Shown here: positions 17,145 through 24,942 of the stretch, in pieces | How positions within the stretch are numbered: position 1 is the first letter of the stretch | Layout: every line of letters begins with the position of its first letter | NCBI RefSeq assembly: GCF_002847285.1 | Contig: NZ_CP025407.1 | Coordinates: 6,699,001-6,763,000, forward strand | Direction: 5' to 3' | Length of the DNA stretch: 64,000 nt | Source: Streptomyces sp. CMB-StM0423 | Lineage (GTDB): Bacteria > Actinomycetota > Actinomycetes > Streptomycetales > Streptomycetaceae | Program-made: the position numbers and the translations under genes | The notes under the pieces: model-generated | What the model saw: only the letters and a program-made list of their open reading frames with translations | Told to the model about the DNA's origin: nothing | The model's database searches: none

Positions 17145-17816
17145 GTGAGACGGCTGGTGACGGTCCGGGTGATGCTCGTCACGCCGGCGGTCAACGCCGA
17201 ACTGCGGCACGCGGTGTTCGGCGCGGACGAACCGCTGGACGCGGCGGGTCGACGTGCGGCGGAGCGCGCGGGCGCCCACGCGGCGGCTTCGCTGCGTACG
17301 CACACGCCGGCGTACGCCGCGCCGTCGGTCCGCTGCCGGCAGACGGCCGACGCGCTGGGGCTCGCGGCGGAGCCGGAGGCGGAGCTGGCGGACTGGGACG
17401 TCGGCCGCTGGCGCGGGCGAGGGCTGGAGGAGCTGGCGGCGGCGGAGGGCGAGGCGGTACGGGCCTGGCTGACGGACCCGGCGGCGGCGCCGCACGGCGG
17501 GGAGTCGCTGCTGCAGTTGCGGGGGCGGGTGGGCGTATGGCTCGACGGCCTGACCGGCCCGTCAGGACCGCAGGGCACGACTGAAACGGACGACACCGAC
17601 GGCACCCACCGCTCGGACAACACCCCCGCCGCCCCCCACCGCGTCGTCGCCGTCGCCGAGCCCGCCGCGGTGCGCGCCGCCGTCGTGTACGCCCTCGACC
17701 TGCCCTCCGCGGCCTTCTGGCGCCTCGACGTACCGCCCCTGACCCGCACCGAGCTGACCGGCCGCGCCGGCCGCTGGAACCTCCGCTGCGGCATCCCCCT
17801 CACCCCGGACCCCTGA
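17145..17816 (+). CDS. Histidine-phosphatase-fold protein lacking both catalytic histidines
   Basis: 223 residues, divergent from the cbtBA riboswitch. The fold is recognisable: the start VMLVTPAVNAEL occupies the place of the LVRHGET motif, followed by EPLDAAGRRAAERAG, SVRCRQTADALGL, DWDVGRWRGRGLEEL and GGESLLQLRGRV, as in CobC/phosphoglycerate-mutase relatives. The RHG triplet reads TPA, and the second catalytic His (usually SHG near residue 160) reads AEP in VVAVAEPAAVRAAV. The fold and position suggest a CobC (alpha-ribazole phosphatase) relative, but catalysis by the usual mechanism is not expected. The GTG at 17145 follows an AAGGGG ribosome site; a second GTG four codons on is possible. 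Confidence 0.82.
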   Translation: MRRLVTVRVMLVTPAVNAELRHAVFGADEPLDAAGRRAAERAGAHAAASLRTHTPAYAAPSVRCRQTADALGLAAEPEAELADWDVGRWRGRGLEELAAAEGEAVRAWLTDPAAAPHGGESLLQLRGRVGVWLDGLTGPSGPQGTTETDDTDGTHRSDNTPAAPHRVVAVAEPAAVRAAVVYALDLPSAAFWRLDVPPLTRTELTGRAGRWNLRCGIPLTPDP

Positions 17817-17822
17817 CCCGGC

Positions 17823-17861
17823 CCCCGACCCCGTACCCCCGACCCCGTAACCCCGACCCCG
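17823..17861. repeat. Short tandem repeat, 14-bp period
   Basis: Two full copies and one partial copy of CCCCGACCCCGTA at 17823, 17837 and 17851, in the gap between the phosphatase-fold gene and the FrnE-like gene. Probably a slippage-generated C-rich tract; no function is suggested by the sequence. Confidence 0.6.
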
Positions 17862-17904
17862 CCCCCGGGGAATACCCACCACCGCCCCGTCCGTTTCCAC
17901 CGTC

Positions 17905-18612
17905 ATGCGTGTAGAGATCTGGTCCGACGTCATCTGCCCCTGGTGCTACATCGGCAAGGCCCGGTTCGAGAAGGGCCTCGCCGCCTTCGCGGGACGGGAC
18001 GACGTCGAAGTGGTGCACCGCTCCTTCGAGCTCTCCGCCGGCGCCCCGCGCAACGGCCGGCAGGCCCTCGGCCCCGAGCTGAAGGCCAAGTACGGCTGGG
18101 ACGACGCGCAGCTCAAGGCGATGGAGGACCGGGTCGGCGCCGCCGCGGCGGCCGAGGGGCTCGGCATGCGCCACGACCGGTTCGTCACCGGCACCTTCGA
18201 CCTGCACCGCGTCCTGCACCTCGCCAAGGAGCGCGGCCTTCAGGACGAGCTCCTCGACGCGTTCTACACCGCCAACTTCGCCGAGGCCCGCCCCATCAGC
18301 GAGGACGACACGATCGTCGACATGGCCACCGGCGCCGGCCTCGACGCCGACGAGGTGCGCAAGGTCCTCGCGGACGAGGACGCCTACGCCGACGCCGTAC
18401 GCGCCGACGAGAAGGAAGCCGCCGAGCTGGGCGCCAACGGCGTGCCGTTCTTCGTCATCGACCGCCGCTTCGCCGTCTCCGGCGGGCAGCCGGCGCCGGT
18501 CTTCACGCAGGCCCTGGAGCAGGCCGCCGCCGCGGGCGGGCTGCAGACCGTCGCGGGCACGGGCGGCGACGGCGCCGTCTGCGCCGACGACGACGCCTGC
18601 GACGTCCCGTAG
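17905..18612 (+). CDS. DsbA family oxidoreductase (FrnE-like)
   Basis: Thioredoxin-fold protein of 235 residues with the redox motif CPWC in VICPWCYIGKARFEKGL near the N-terminus and the cis-Pro region GVPFFVIDRRFAVSGGQP near residue 180. No signal peptide, so cytosolic. FrnE-type proteins act as 2-hydroxychromene-2-carboxylate isomerase or disulfide oxidoreductase relatives; the substrate cannot be told. A CxxxxDDDAC tail at the C-terminus is unusual and Asp-rich. Convergent with ectD across a terminator hairpin. Confidence 0.88.
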   Translation: MRVEIWSDVICPWCYIGKARFEKGLAAFAGRDDVEVVHRSFELSAGAPRNGRQALGPELKAKYGWDDAQLKAMEDRVGAAAAAEGLGMRHDRFVTGTFDLHRVLHLAKERGLQDELLDAFYTANFAEARPISEDDTIVDMATGAGLDADEVRKVLADEDAYADAVRADEKEAAELGANGVPFFVIDRRFAVSGGQPAPVFTQALEQAAAAGGLQTVAGTGGDGAVCADDDACDVP

Positions 18613-18668
18613 CGGACCGGCCGGAAGAACAGCCGCCCCCGCCCGGAAGCGCAGTCCCCGATACACCG

Positions 18669-18708
18669 CCGCGCCCCCCGCCCGGAGACCTCCGGGCGAG
18701 GGGCGCGG
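18669..18708. terminator. Bidirectional terminator hairpin
   Basis: Near-perfect inverted repeat: CCGCGCCCC...CCGCCCGGAG on the left and TCCGGGCG...GGGGCGCGG on the right, with a very short loop. It sits between the convergent FrnE-like gene and ectD. Confidence 0.7.
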
Positions 18709-18771
18709 CACCGTCCCGGCGTCACATCCCCGCAGGTCCGCGGAGATACGCCACGGCCCCTGCGCTCCGCG

Positions 18772-19665
18772 TCACCGCACCGGCGTGAAGTCCCGCGCGC
18801 CGATGAAGTCCGGCCGCCGCACCGGCGCCGCGAACGGCTCCACCGCCGCGTTCTCCACGCTGTTGAAGACGAGGAAAACGTTGCTGCGCGCGTACGGCGT
18901 GATGTTGTCGCCCGAGCCGTGCATGCAGTTGCAGTCGAACCAGGTCGCACCACCGGCCGCGCCGGTGAACAGCTTGATGCCGTGCGCCTCCGCCATCTCC
19001 GACAGCGCCCCGTCCGACGGCGTGCCGGCGTCCTGCATCTGCAGCGACTTCTTGTAGTTGTCCTCCGGCGTGGCACCCGCGCAGCCGAGGAACGTCTTGT
19101 GCGACCCCGGCATGATCATGAGGCCGCCGTTGGTCTCGTAGTTCTCCGTCAGCGCGATCGAGACCGACACGGTCCGCATGTTCGGCAGGCCGTCCTCGGC
19201 GTGCCAGGTCTCGAAGTCCGAGTGCCAGTAGAAGCCGCTGGCGCCGAACCCGGGCTTGATGTTGATCCGGCTCTGGTGGATGTAGACGTCGGAGCCGAGG
19301 ATCTGCCGCGCCCGCTCCAGGACGCGCTCGTCGCGTACCAGCTTGCCGAAGACGTCGCTGATCTTGTGGATCTCGAAGATGGAGCGTACGGCCTGCGTGC
19401 CCGCCTCGATGATCGAGCGCTCGTCGGCGCGGACCTTCGGGTCGGTGGTGAGCCGGTCCAGCTCGGCCTTGTACGTCTCCACCTCCTCCGGGGTGATCAG
19501 TTGGTCGACCGTCAGGTAGCCGTTGCGCTCGTAGCCCTCCAGCTCCCAGGGCGGGATGGGCCCGTCGGCACCCGGTTCCGACCAGACCACCGGGTCCTGA
19601 CGGGGCGTGCTTACTTCTTCAGCGCCGCGCGTCGGGTAGAGGTCGGTGACAGTCGGGCTGGCCAT
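18772..19665 (-). CDS. ectD: Ectoine hydroxylase
   Basis: Fe(II)/2-oxoglutarate dioxygenase converting ectoine to 5-hydroxyectoine. 297 residues. The iron-binding HxD is in FYWHSDFETWHAEDG and the distal His in WFDCNCMHGSGDN; the EctD signature around those motifs is intact, as are the MIMPGSHKTFLGCAG block and YARSNVFLVFNSVEN. It is the last gene of ectABCD, 5 bp after ectC. Confidence 0.97.
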   Translation of the reverse strand: MASPTVTDLYPTRGAEEVSTPRQDPVVWSEPGADGPIPPWELEGYERNGYLTVDQLITPEEVETYKAELDRLTTDPKVRADERSIIEAGTQAVRSIFEIHKISDVFGKLVRDERVLERARQILGSDVYIHQSRINIKPGFGASGFYWHSDFETWHAEDGLPNMRTVSVSIALTENYETNGGLMIMPGSHKTFLGCAGATPEDNYKKSLQMQDAGTPSDGALSEMAEAHGIKLFTGAAGGATWFDCNCMHGSGDNITPYARSNVFLVFNSVENAAVEPFAAPVRRPDFIGARDFTPVR

Positions 19666-19670
19666 GGTTC

Positions 19671-20069
19671 TCAGTCCTCCTCAGTCAGCAGCGGGTACAC
19701 GCCGTTCTCGTCGTGGTCCTCGCGGCCCGTGACCGGCGGGTTGAAGACACAGATGCAGCGGAAGTCCTGCTTGATCCGCATCGTGTGCTTCTCGTGCCCG
19801 TCCAGCAGGTACATCGTCCCCGGCGTGATGGCGTGCTTCTCGCCGGTCTCGTCGTTGGTGAGTTCGGCTTCGCCCTCGACGCAGACGACGGCCTCTATGT
19901 GGTTCGCGTACCACATGGACGTCTCGGTGCCCGCGTAGAGCACGGTCTCGTGGAGGGAGAAGCCGACGCGCTCCTTCGCGAGCACGATGCGCTTGCTCTC
20001 CCAGGTGCCCGACGCGGATTTGATGTGCCGGTCGGTGCCCTCAAGCTCCTTGAAGGATCGGACGATCAC
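19671..20069 (-). CDS. ectC: L-ectoine synthase
   Basis: Cupin-fold lyase that cyclises N-gamma-acetyl-diaminobutyrate to ectoine. The start MIVRSFKELEGTDRHIKS and the cupin core MWYANHIEAVVCVEGEAEL ... TPGTMYLLDGHEKHTMR are diagnostic. 132 residues, normal. It is separated from ectB by 125 bp, a larger gap than elsewhere in the operon, containing a GC-rich imperfect hairpin (about 20145-20192). Confidence 0.97.
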   Translation of the reverse strand: MIVRSFKELEGTDRHIKSASGTWESKRIVLAKERVGFSLHETVLYAGTETSMWYANHIEAVVCVEGEAELTNDETGEKHAITPGTMYLLDGHEKHTMRIKQDFRCICVFNPPVTGREDHDENGVYPLLTEED

Positions 20070-20194
20070 GGTGCCTCTGTGCCTCTCTCTCGGGATCGGT
20101 CGGCGGCGCTGCCGCTTGTCTGCCGGCGTGTATGCGCCTGCCCGTACGCGACGGGGCCTGCCCCCGCGCGACGGGCGGGGCCGCGCCCCGGCCG

Positions 20195-21463
20195 TCAGGC
20201 GGTCTCGCGGACCGCCCGGGCCAGCGTGCGCAGCCCCTCGTCCAGGTCGTCAGGCGTCGTCGTCAGCGCCGGCAGCAGCTTGACGACCTCGCTCTGCGGC
20301 CCGGAAGTCTCCAGGATGAGTCCCAGCTCGAAGGCGCGCCGGCAGACACGTGTGGCGCGCGCCGGGTCGGGGAACTCCAGCCCCCACACCATGCCGCGGC
20401 CGCGGTACGTGGCGTCCGCGTCGGCGTGCTCCGCGCAGATCGCGACCAGCGCCTGCTCGATCTGCTGGCCGCGGGCGAGGGTCTGCTTCTCCATCTGGCC
20501 GTCGGCCCAGTACGTGTCGAGCGCCGCGGTGGCGGTGACGAACGCCGGGTTGTGGCCGCGGAAGGTGCCGTTGTGCTCGCCCGGCTCCCAGATGTCCAGC
20601 TCCGGTTTGAAGAGGGTGAGCGACATCGGCAGCCCGTAGCCGCTGATCGACTTGGACAGCGTGACGATGTCGGGCGTGATGCCCGCGTCCTCGAAGGAGA
20701 AGAAGCCTCCGGTGCGGCCGCAGCCCATCTGGATGTCGTCGACGATGAGCAGCATGTCGCGGCGTTTGCACAGCTCGGCGAGGCCGCGGAGCCACTCGGC
20801 GCGGGCCACGTTGATGCCGCCCTCGCCCTGGATGGTCTCGACGATGACGGCGGCGGGCTTGTTGAGCCCGGAGCCCTGGTCCTCCAGCAGCCGCTCGAAC
20901 CACAGGAAGTCCGGGACCTGGCCGTCGAGGTAGTTGTCGAACGGCATGGGGGTGCCGTGCACCAGCGGGATGCCGGCGCCGGCGCGCTTGAAGGCGTTGC
21001 CGGTGACGGCGAGCGAGCCGAGGGACATGCCGTGGAAGGCGTTGGTGAACGAGACGATCGCCTCGCGGCCCTTGACCTTGCGGGCCAGTTTCAGCGCGGC
21101 CTCGACGGCGTTGGTGCCCGTCGGCCCCGGGAACATGACCTTGTACGGCAGGTCGCGGGGGCGCAGCACGACGTTCTGGAAGGTCTCCAGGAACGCGCGC
21201 TTGGCGGTGGTGGCCATGTCCAGGCCGTGGACGATGCCGTCGCGCTCCAGGTAGTCGAGCAGGGCGCGCTTGAGCACGGCGTTGTTGTGGCCGTAGTTGA
21301 GGGATCCGGCGCCGGCGAAGAAGTCGAGGTAGGTGTGGCCGTCCTCGTCGTACAGATAGCTGCCCTGGGCCCGGTCGAAGACCGCGGGCCAGCCACGGCA
21401 GTAGCTGCGCACCTCCGACTCCAGGGTCTCGAAGACGCTCAGGGCGGGCGGTGTGATGGTCAC
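20195..21463 (-). CDS. ectB: Diaminobutyrate--2-oxoglutarate transaminase
   Basis: PLP enzyme making L-2,4-diaminobutyrate from aspartate semialdehyde, the first step of ectoine synthesis. Class III aminotransferase with GPTGTNAVEAALKLARKV, FHGMSLGSLAVTGN, ETIQGEGGINVA, LLIVDDIQMGCGRTG and the PLP lysine in TLSKSISGYGLP. 422 residues, normal. 56 bp after ectA. Confidence 0.97.
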   Translation of the reverse strand: MTITPPALSVFETLESEVRSYCRGWPAVFDRAQGSYLYDEDGHTYLDFFAGAGSLNYGHNNAVLKRALLDYLERDGIVHGLDMATTAKRAFLETFQNVVLRPRDLPYKVMFPGPTGTNAVEAALKLARKVKGREAIVSFTNAFHGMSLGSLAVTGNAFKRAGAGIPLVHGTPMPFDNYLDGQVPDFLWFERLLEDQGSGLNKPAAVIVETIQGEGGINVARAEWLRGLAELCKRRDMLLIVDDIQMGCGRTGGFFSFEDAGITPDIVTLSKSISGYGLPMSLTLFKPELDIWEPGEHNGTFRGHNPAFVTATAALDTYWADGQMEKQTLARGQQIEQALVAICAEHADADATYRGRGMVWGLEFPDPARATRVCRRAFELGLILETSGPQSEVVKLLPALTTTPDDLDEGLRTLARAVRETA

Positions 21464-21519
21464 AGCGTTCTCCTGGGAGATGATCCGGTGTGCGGGGGGT
21501 GCGAATGGGTCGGTGCGGC

Positions 21520-22074
21520 TCAGCCCGCGAGCGGGCCGATGCGGTACAGCAGCTCGGGCTCGTGCCCGTCAGGGAAGTGCTCGCCGTGGAACAGCACGTC
21601 GCGGTCGACGCCGGCGCCGTGACGGCGCGCGTACGAGCGGAAGAGCTGGTCGGAGGCGGAGTTGTCCGGCGTGATGGTCGTTTCGAGGCGGCGTATGCCG
21701 CGGTCCGCCAGCGCGCGGTCGGTCAGCCCGTCGAGGAGCGCGCCGGCCAGGCCGCGGCCGCGGAACGCGGCGTCCACGGCGATCTGCCACACGACGAGGG
21801 TCTCCGGCCGCGCGGGCCGGATATAGCCGGTGACGAAGCCGACCGGGGCGCCGTCCGAGTCCCGTGCCACGACGCTCGTGTCGGCGAAGTCGCGACACCA
21901 GAGCAGGTAGCTGTACGACGAGTTGAGGTCCAGCGAGCCGGAGTCGCGTGCGATGCGCCAGATTGCGGCGCCGTCCTCGATTCGCGGGGTGTCCAGCCGG
22001 ACACCGGCCTCGTCTGCAGCCGCCGTGCGGGGTTTATCGGGAGGGCCTGCTAGGTCTGCTTGTGCGGCAGTCAT
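21520..22074 (-). CDS. ectA: L-2,4-diaminobutyric acid acetyltransferase
   Basis: GNAT acetyltransferase making N-gamma-acetyl-diaminobutyrate. The family block LDLNSSYSYLLWCRDFADTSVVA and the acetyl-CoA site VDAAFRGRGLAGALLDGL are present; 184 residues. First gene of ectABCD. No Shine-Dalgarno sequence precedes the ATG at 22074; instead a -10-like TAAATT lies at 22088-22083, the distance expected if transcription begins at the ATG, so a leaderless transcript is likely. Confidence 0.96.
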   Translation of the reverse strand: MTAAQADLAGPPDKPRTAAADEAGVRLDTPRIEDGAAIWRIARDSGSLDLNSSYSYLLWCRDFADTSVVARDSDGAPVGFVTGYIRPARPETLVVWQIAVDAAFRGRGLAGALLDGLTDRALADRGIRRLETTITPDNSASDQLFRSYARRHGAGVDRDVLFHGEHFPDGHEPELLYRIGPLAG

Positions 22075-22484
22075 GCAGATTGAATTTACCTAGGGGAAAT
22101 TGAAATCGCACGGCCGATAGGGGTTACAAAAGGGGCGTAAATGTGTTATCCGCGGGCACGCGCGAGCGCGCGAACCGAAGGGGATATGCCCCGATATATC
22201 ATTGAATTCCCCGGGGGGCTCGGCACCCGAGCCGGAAATGTAACGTATTGATAACGACTCCGGCCGCTGTCCGGATTGAGAAGGTTGACTGGCCGAAAAA
22301 TTACCTGGTTTATCCGACCGGGAAGCGGGCAGAAGAAGACGGGAAAATCACTTCGCGGAGGCGACGATAAACTGCCGTTAAACATACGTCAATGCCTCAC
22401 CCCCCGTGTTCGTTCCTTCGCGTGAAGGCGGCTGTGGTACGCCCGGAAGATCGCCGCGGCCGGCCGTTGGCTAGGGTTCCCCGC
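22075..22484. promoter_or_regulatory. AT-rich divergent intergenic region between ectA and the amidohydrolase gene
   Basis: 410 bp, much richer in A+T than its surroundings (for example 22081-22150 and 22185-22390). It holds a perfect hairpin GGCTCGG-CAC-CCGAGCC at 22217-22233, the semi-palindromic stretch GGGGATATGCCCC at 22180-22192, and -10-like hexamers next to both flanking starts (TAAATT for ectA, TAGGGT at 22472-22477 for the amidohydrolase). No convincing gene is seen. It is the probable site of osmotic control of ectABCD, although no known operator is recognised. Confidence 0.6.
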
Positions 22485-23576
22485 ATGAGCGAGAGCCCGG
22501 TGCTGCGCGTGAGGGGCCGGGTGCTGACCGGCCGCGAGGAAGTCCGCGACGAGCTGTGGGTGGTGGGCGGGCGTGTCACCTTCACGCCACCTGCCGCCGC
22601 GCGCGAGGTCGTCGACATCGAGGGCTGGGCGCTGCCCGGGCTCGTCGACGCCCACTGCCACGTCGGGCTCGACGCGCACGGCGCCGTGGACGAGGCCACC
22701 AGCGAGAAGCAGGCCCGCACCGAACGCGAGGCCGGCGCGCTGCTGCTGCGCGACGCGGGCTCCGCCGCCGACACCCGCTGGATCGACGACCGCGACGACC
22801 TGCCGCGGCTCGTCCGGGCCGGCCGTCACATCGCCCGTACCCGCCGCTACATCCGCAACTACGCCCACGAGATCGAACCGGACGACCTCGTCGCGTACGT
22901 CGCCCGCGAGGCGCGCAGGGGAGACGGCTGGGTCAAGCTCGTCGGCGACTGGATCGACCGCGAGGCCGGCGACCTCACCCCCTGCTGGCCGCGCGAGGCC
23001 CTGGCCCCCGCGATCGCCGAGGCGCACCGCCACGGCGCCCGCGTGACCGCCCACTGCTTCGCCGAGGACTCGCTGCGCGACCTGGTCGAGGCGGGCATCG
23101 ACTGCATCGAGCACGCCACGGGCCTCACCGAGGAGACCGTGCCGCTCTTCGCCGAGCGCGGCGTCGCCATCGTGCCCACGCTCGTCAACATCGCGACGTT
23201 CCCGGAGCTGGCGGCGGGCGGCCAGGCCAAGTTCCCGCGCTGGGCGGACCACATGCGCCGGCTGCACGACCGCCGGTACGCCACCGTGCGCGCGGCCTAC
23301 GACGCCGGCATCCCCGTCTACGCGGGCACCGACGCCGGCGGGTCGCTGGCGCACGGCCTGGTCGGGCAGGAGGTGGGCGAGCTGGTCGCCGCCGGTATCC
23401 CGGTGCCGGACGCCGTCTCGGCGGCGGCGTGGGGCGCGCGGGAGTGGCTCGGGCGGCCCGGCCTGGAGGAGGGCGCGCCGGCGGATCTCGTGGTGTACGA
23501 GGCCGATCCGCTGGCCGACGTACGGGTGTTGACGGCGCCGCGGCGGATCGTCCTGCGGGGCCGGGTCGTCGGCTGA
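22485..23576 (+). CDS. Amidohydrolase family protein
   Basis: 363 residues of the metal-dependent amidohydrolase (imidazolonepropionase/prolidase-like) type. Metal ligands are visible: HCH in GLVDAHCHVGLD, a candidate carboxylated Lys in GWVKLVGDW, His in RVTAHCFAEDS, His in CIEHATGLT and Asp in YAGTDAGGSLAHG. The C-terminal small beta domain ends ADLVVYEADPLADVRVL. The substrate is unknown. The ATG at 22485 lies 7 bases after a TAGGGT -10-like box with no ribosome site, suggesting a leaderless mRNA; an upstream ATG at 22392 is less likely. Confidence 0.88.
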   Translation: MSESPVLRVRGRVLTGREEVRDELWVVGGRVTFTPPAAAREVVDIEGWALPGLVDAHCHVGLDAHGAVDEATSEKQARTEREAGALLLRDAGSAADTRWIDDRDDLPRLVRAGRHIARTRRYIRNYAHEIEPDDLVAYVAREARRGDGWVKLVGDWIDREAGDLTPCWPREALAPAIAEAHRHGARVTAHCFAEDSLRDLVEAGIDCIEHATGLTEETVPLFAERGVAIVPTLVNIATFPELAAGGQAKFPRWADHMRRLHDRRYATVRAAYDAGIPVYAGTDAGGSLAHGLVGQEVGELVAAGIPVPDAVSAAAWGAREWLGRPGLEEGAPADLVVYEADPLADVRVLTAPRRIVLRGRVVG

Positions 23577-23743
23577 GGGCATCGGCTGAGAGCAGAGGAG
23601 CGGGGGGCGCGGGGCGACTTCCGTGAACTGATTCCCTCGAAGGGGTGAACGAGCGCAGAGTGTCCGTCGTGTCACCCTGAGTGCGTAAGCATGGCGGGGC
23701 AGTTGACGATCCGACGCACGAAAACCCGTGGGGGGTTTGTTCC

Positions 23744-24742
23744 TTGTCCCGTTTGTCCTGCCTGTTCCGCATGCCCGCGACCGCCGTCACGGCGGCCACG
23801 CTGACCGCCGGCCCGGCCCTGTTCCTTGCCGCACCCGTGCACGCCGACGACGCCGGCGGCACCGCCCGTACGGGCTCGGCCGACGCCTCCGTGCTCCGCG
23901 CCGACCTCGACGTCTCGCTGCTCGACAAGACCGTGCAGGTGCCGGTGCTTTCCACGCTCAACGAGGTCCGCGTGCCCGCCGCGGGCCGGGACTCCGGCGC
24001 CGCGGACAAGACCGCGCTCGACGTCCGGGTCGACGGCCTCGCGGCCGCCGAGGGCGACGAACACCCGGACGGCCCCCAGGCGGTGAACATCGCGCGCGCC
24101 GAAGTCGCCACCGCGGACGCCACCGTGGACGCGGACGGCGCCGAGGCGTCGTCGAACCTCGCCCGCGCCGAGGTGCACGTCCCCGGCCTGCCCGCGCTCT
24201 CGCTCATCAAGGTCGAGGAGGTGACGTCGAAGGCCGTCTGCGCGGTGGGGGAGAAGCCGAAGGCGGAGTCCAACACCCTCGGCTCCGTCACGGTCCTGGG
24301 CAAGCGCGTCACGGTCACCGTGGGCGGCGAGCCGACGGTGGTCGCGGTGCCGGGCGTGGGGGAGGTCTCGCTCGGCTTCTCGCAGATCGAGACCACGAAG
24401 TCGACGGCGAGCGCCGCGGCGCTGCGGCTGCGGGTGTCGGTGAACCCGCTGAAGCTGAACGTCGCCGAGGTGGAGGGCGAGGTGACGCTGGTCGAGGCGG
24501 CGTGCGAGACGCCTGCCGGCGGCGGTACGGGCCCGGCGGAGGAGCCCGGCGAGCGCCCCCAGGGCGACGCCGAGCCGGTCCAGGACGAGCGGCCCGCAGA
24601 CGCCGCCGACCCCGCGCCCGAGCAGCAACTCGCCGAAACGGGCGGCAGCTCGACGACCCCGTACCTGGTCGGCGGCGCCGCCCTGCTCGTCGGCCTCGGC
24701 CTGAGCGGTCTGGTGCTGGCCCGCCTGCGCGCCAGGTCCTGA
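23744..24742 (+). CDS. SCO1860-type LAETG-anchored surface protein
   Basis: Secreted cell-wall protein of about 332 residues. A signal peptide ends near AAPVHADD; the body has repeated short beta-rich segments (VQVPVLSTLNEVRVPAAG, SLGFSQIETTKSTASAAAL), a Pro/Glu-rich stalk (EEPGERPQGDAEPVQDERPA) and the sorting signal LAETG followed by a hydrophobic helix and a positive tail (ARLRARS). Sortase (class E type in Streptomyces) should cut at LAETG. The start is uncertain: TTG at 23744 has a good GGGGGGT ribosome site, whereas ATG at 23681 would bury the signal peptide. Confidence 0.87.
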   Translation: MSRLSCLFRMPATAVTAATLTAGPALFLAAPVHADDAGGTARTGSADASVLRADLDVSLLDKTVQVPVLSTLNEVRVPAAGRDSGAADKTALDVRVDGLAAAEGDEHPDGPQAVNIARAEVATADATVDADGAEASSNLARAEVHVPGLPALSLIKVEEVTSKAVCAVGEKPKAESNTLGSVTVLGKRVTVTVGGEPTVVAVPGVGEVSLGFSQIETTKSTASAAALRLRVSVNPLKLNVAEVEGEVTLVEAACETPAGGGTGPAEEPGERPQGDAEPVQDERPADAADPAPEQQLAETGGSSTTPYLVGGAALLVGLGLSGLVLARLRARS

Positions 24743-24745
24743 GCC

Positions 24746-24795
24746 CCGCCCGTACCGGTGCGTGCACGGCCTCCGCGCGCTACCGGTACGGGCGG
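24746..24795. terminator. Bidirectional terminator hairpin
   Basis: Perfect 14-bp inverted repeat CCGCCCGTACCGGT (24746-24759) and ACCGGTACGGGCGG (24782-24795), starting 3 bp after the LAETG gene and lying between it and the convergent cobQ. The rest of the 200-bp gap up to 24942 shows no supported gene. Confidence 0.8.
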
Positions 24796-24942
24796 CCCGG
24801 GGGGCGGCTGCTGGCCTCGGCGGCACCGCTGAAGGGGATGCCCGCCGCGGCCGCGGACGCCCTGGCGCGTACCACGGGGCTGAAGAAGTCACCGGCCGCG
24901 GCGGGCACCACGCTTCTCGAACGCGGCCGAAGCGCGCCGCCG

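Noticed and set aside
18772..22074. Ectoine operon as a novel biosynthetic cluster
   Set aside because: It is the standard ectABCD set with all family motifs.
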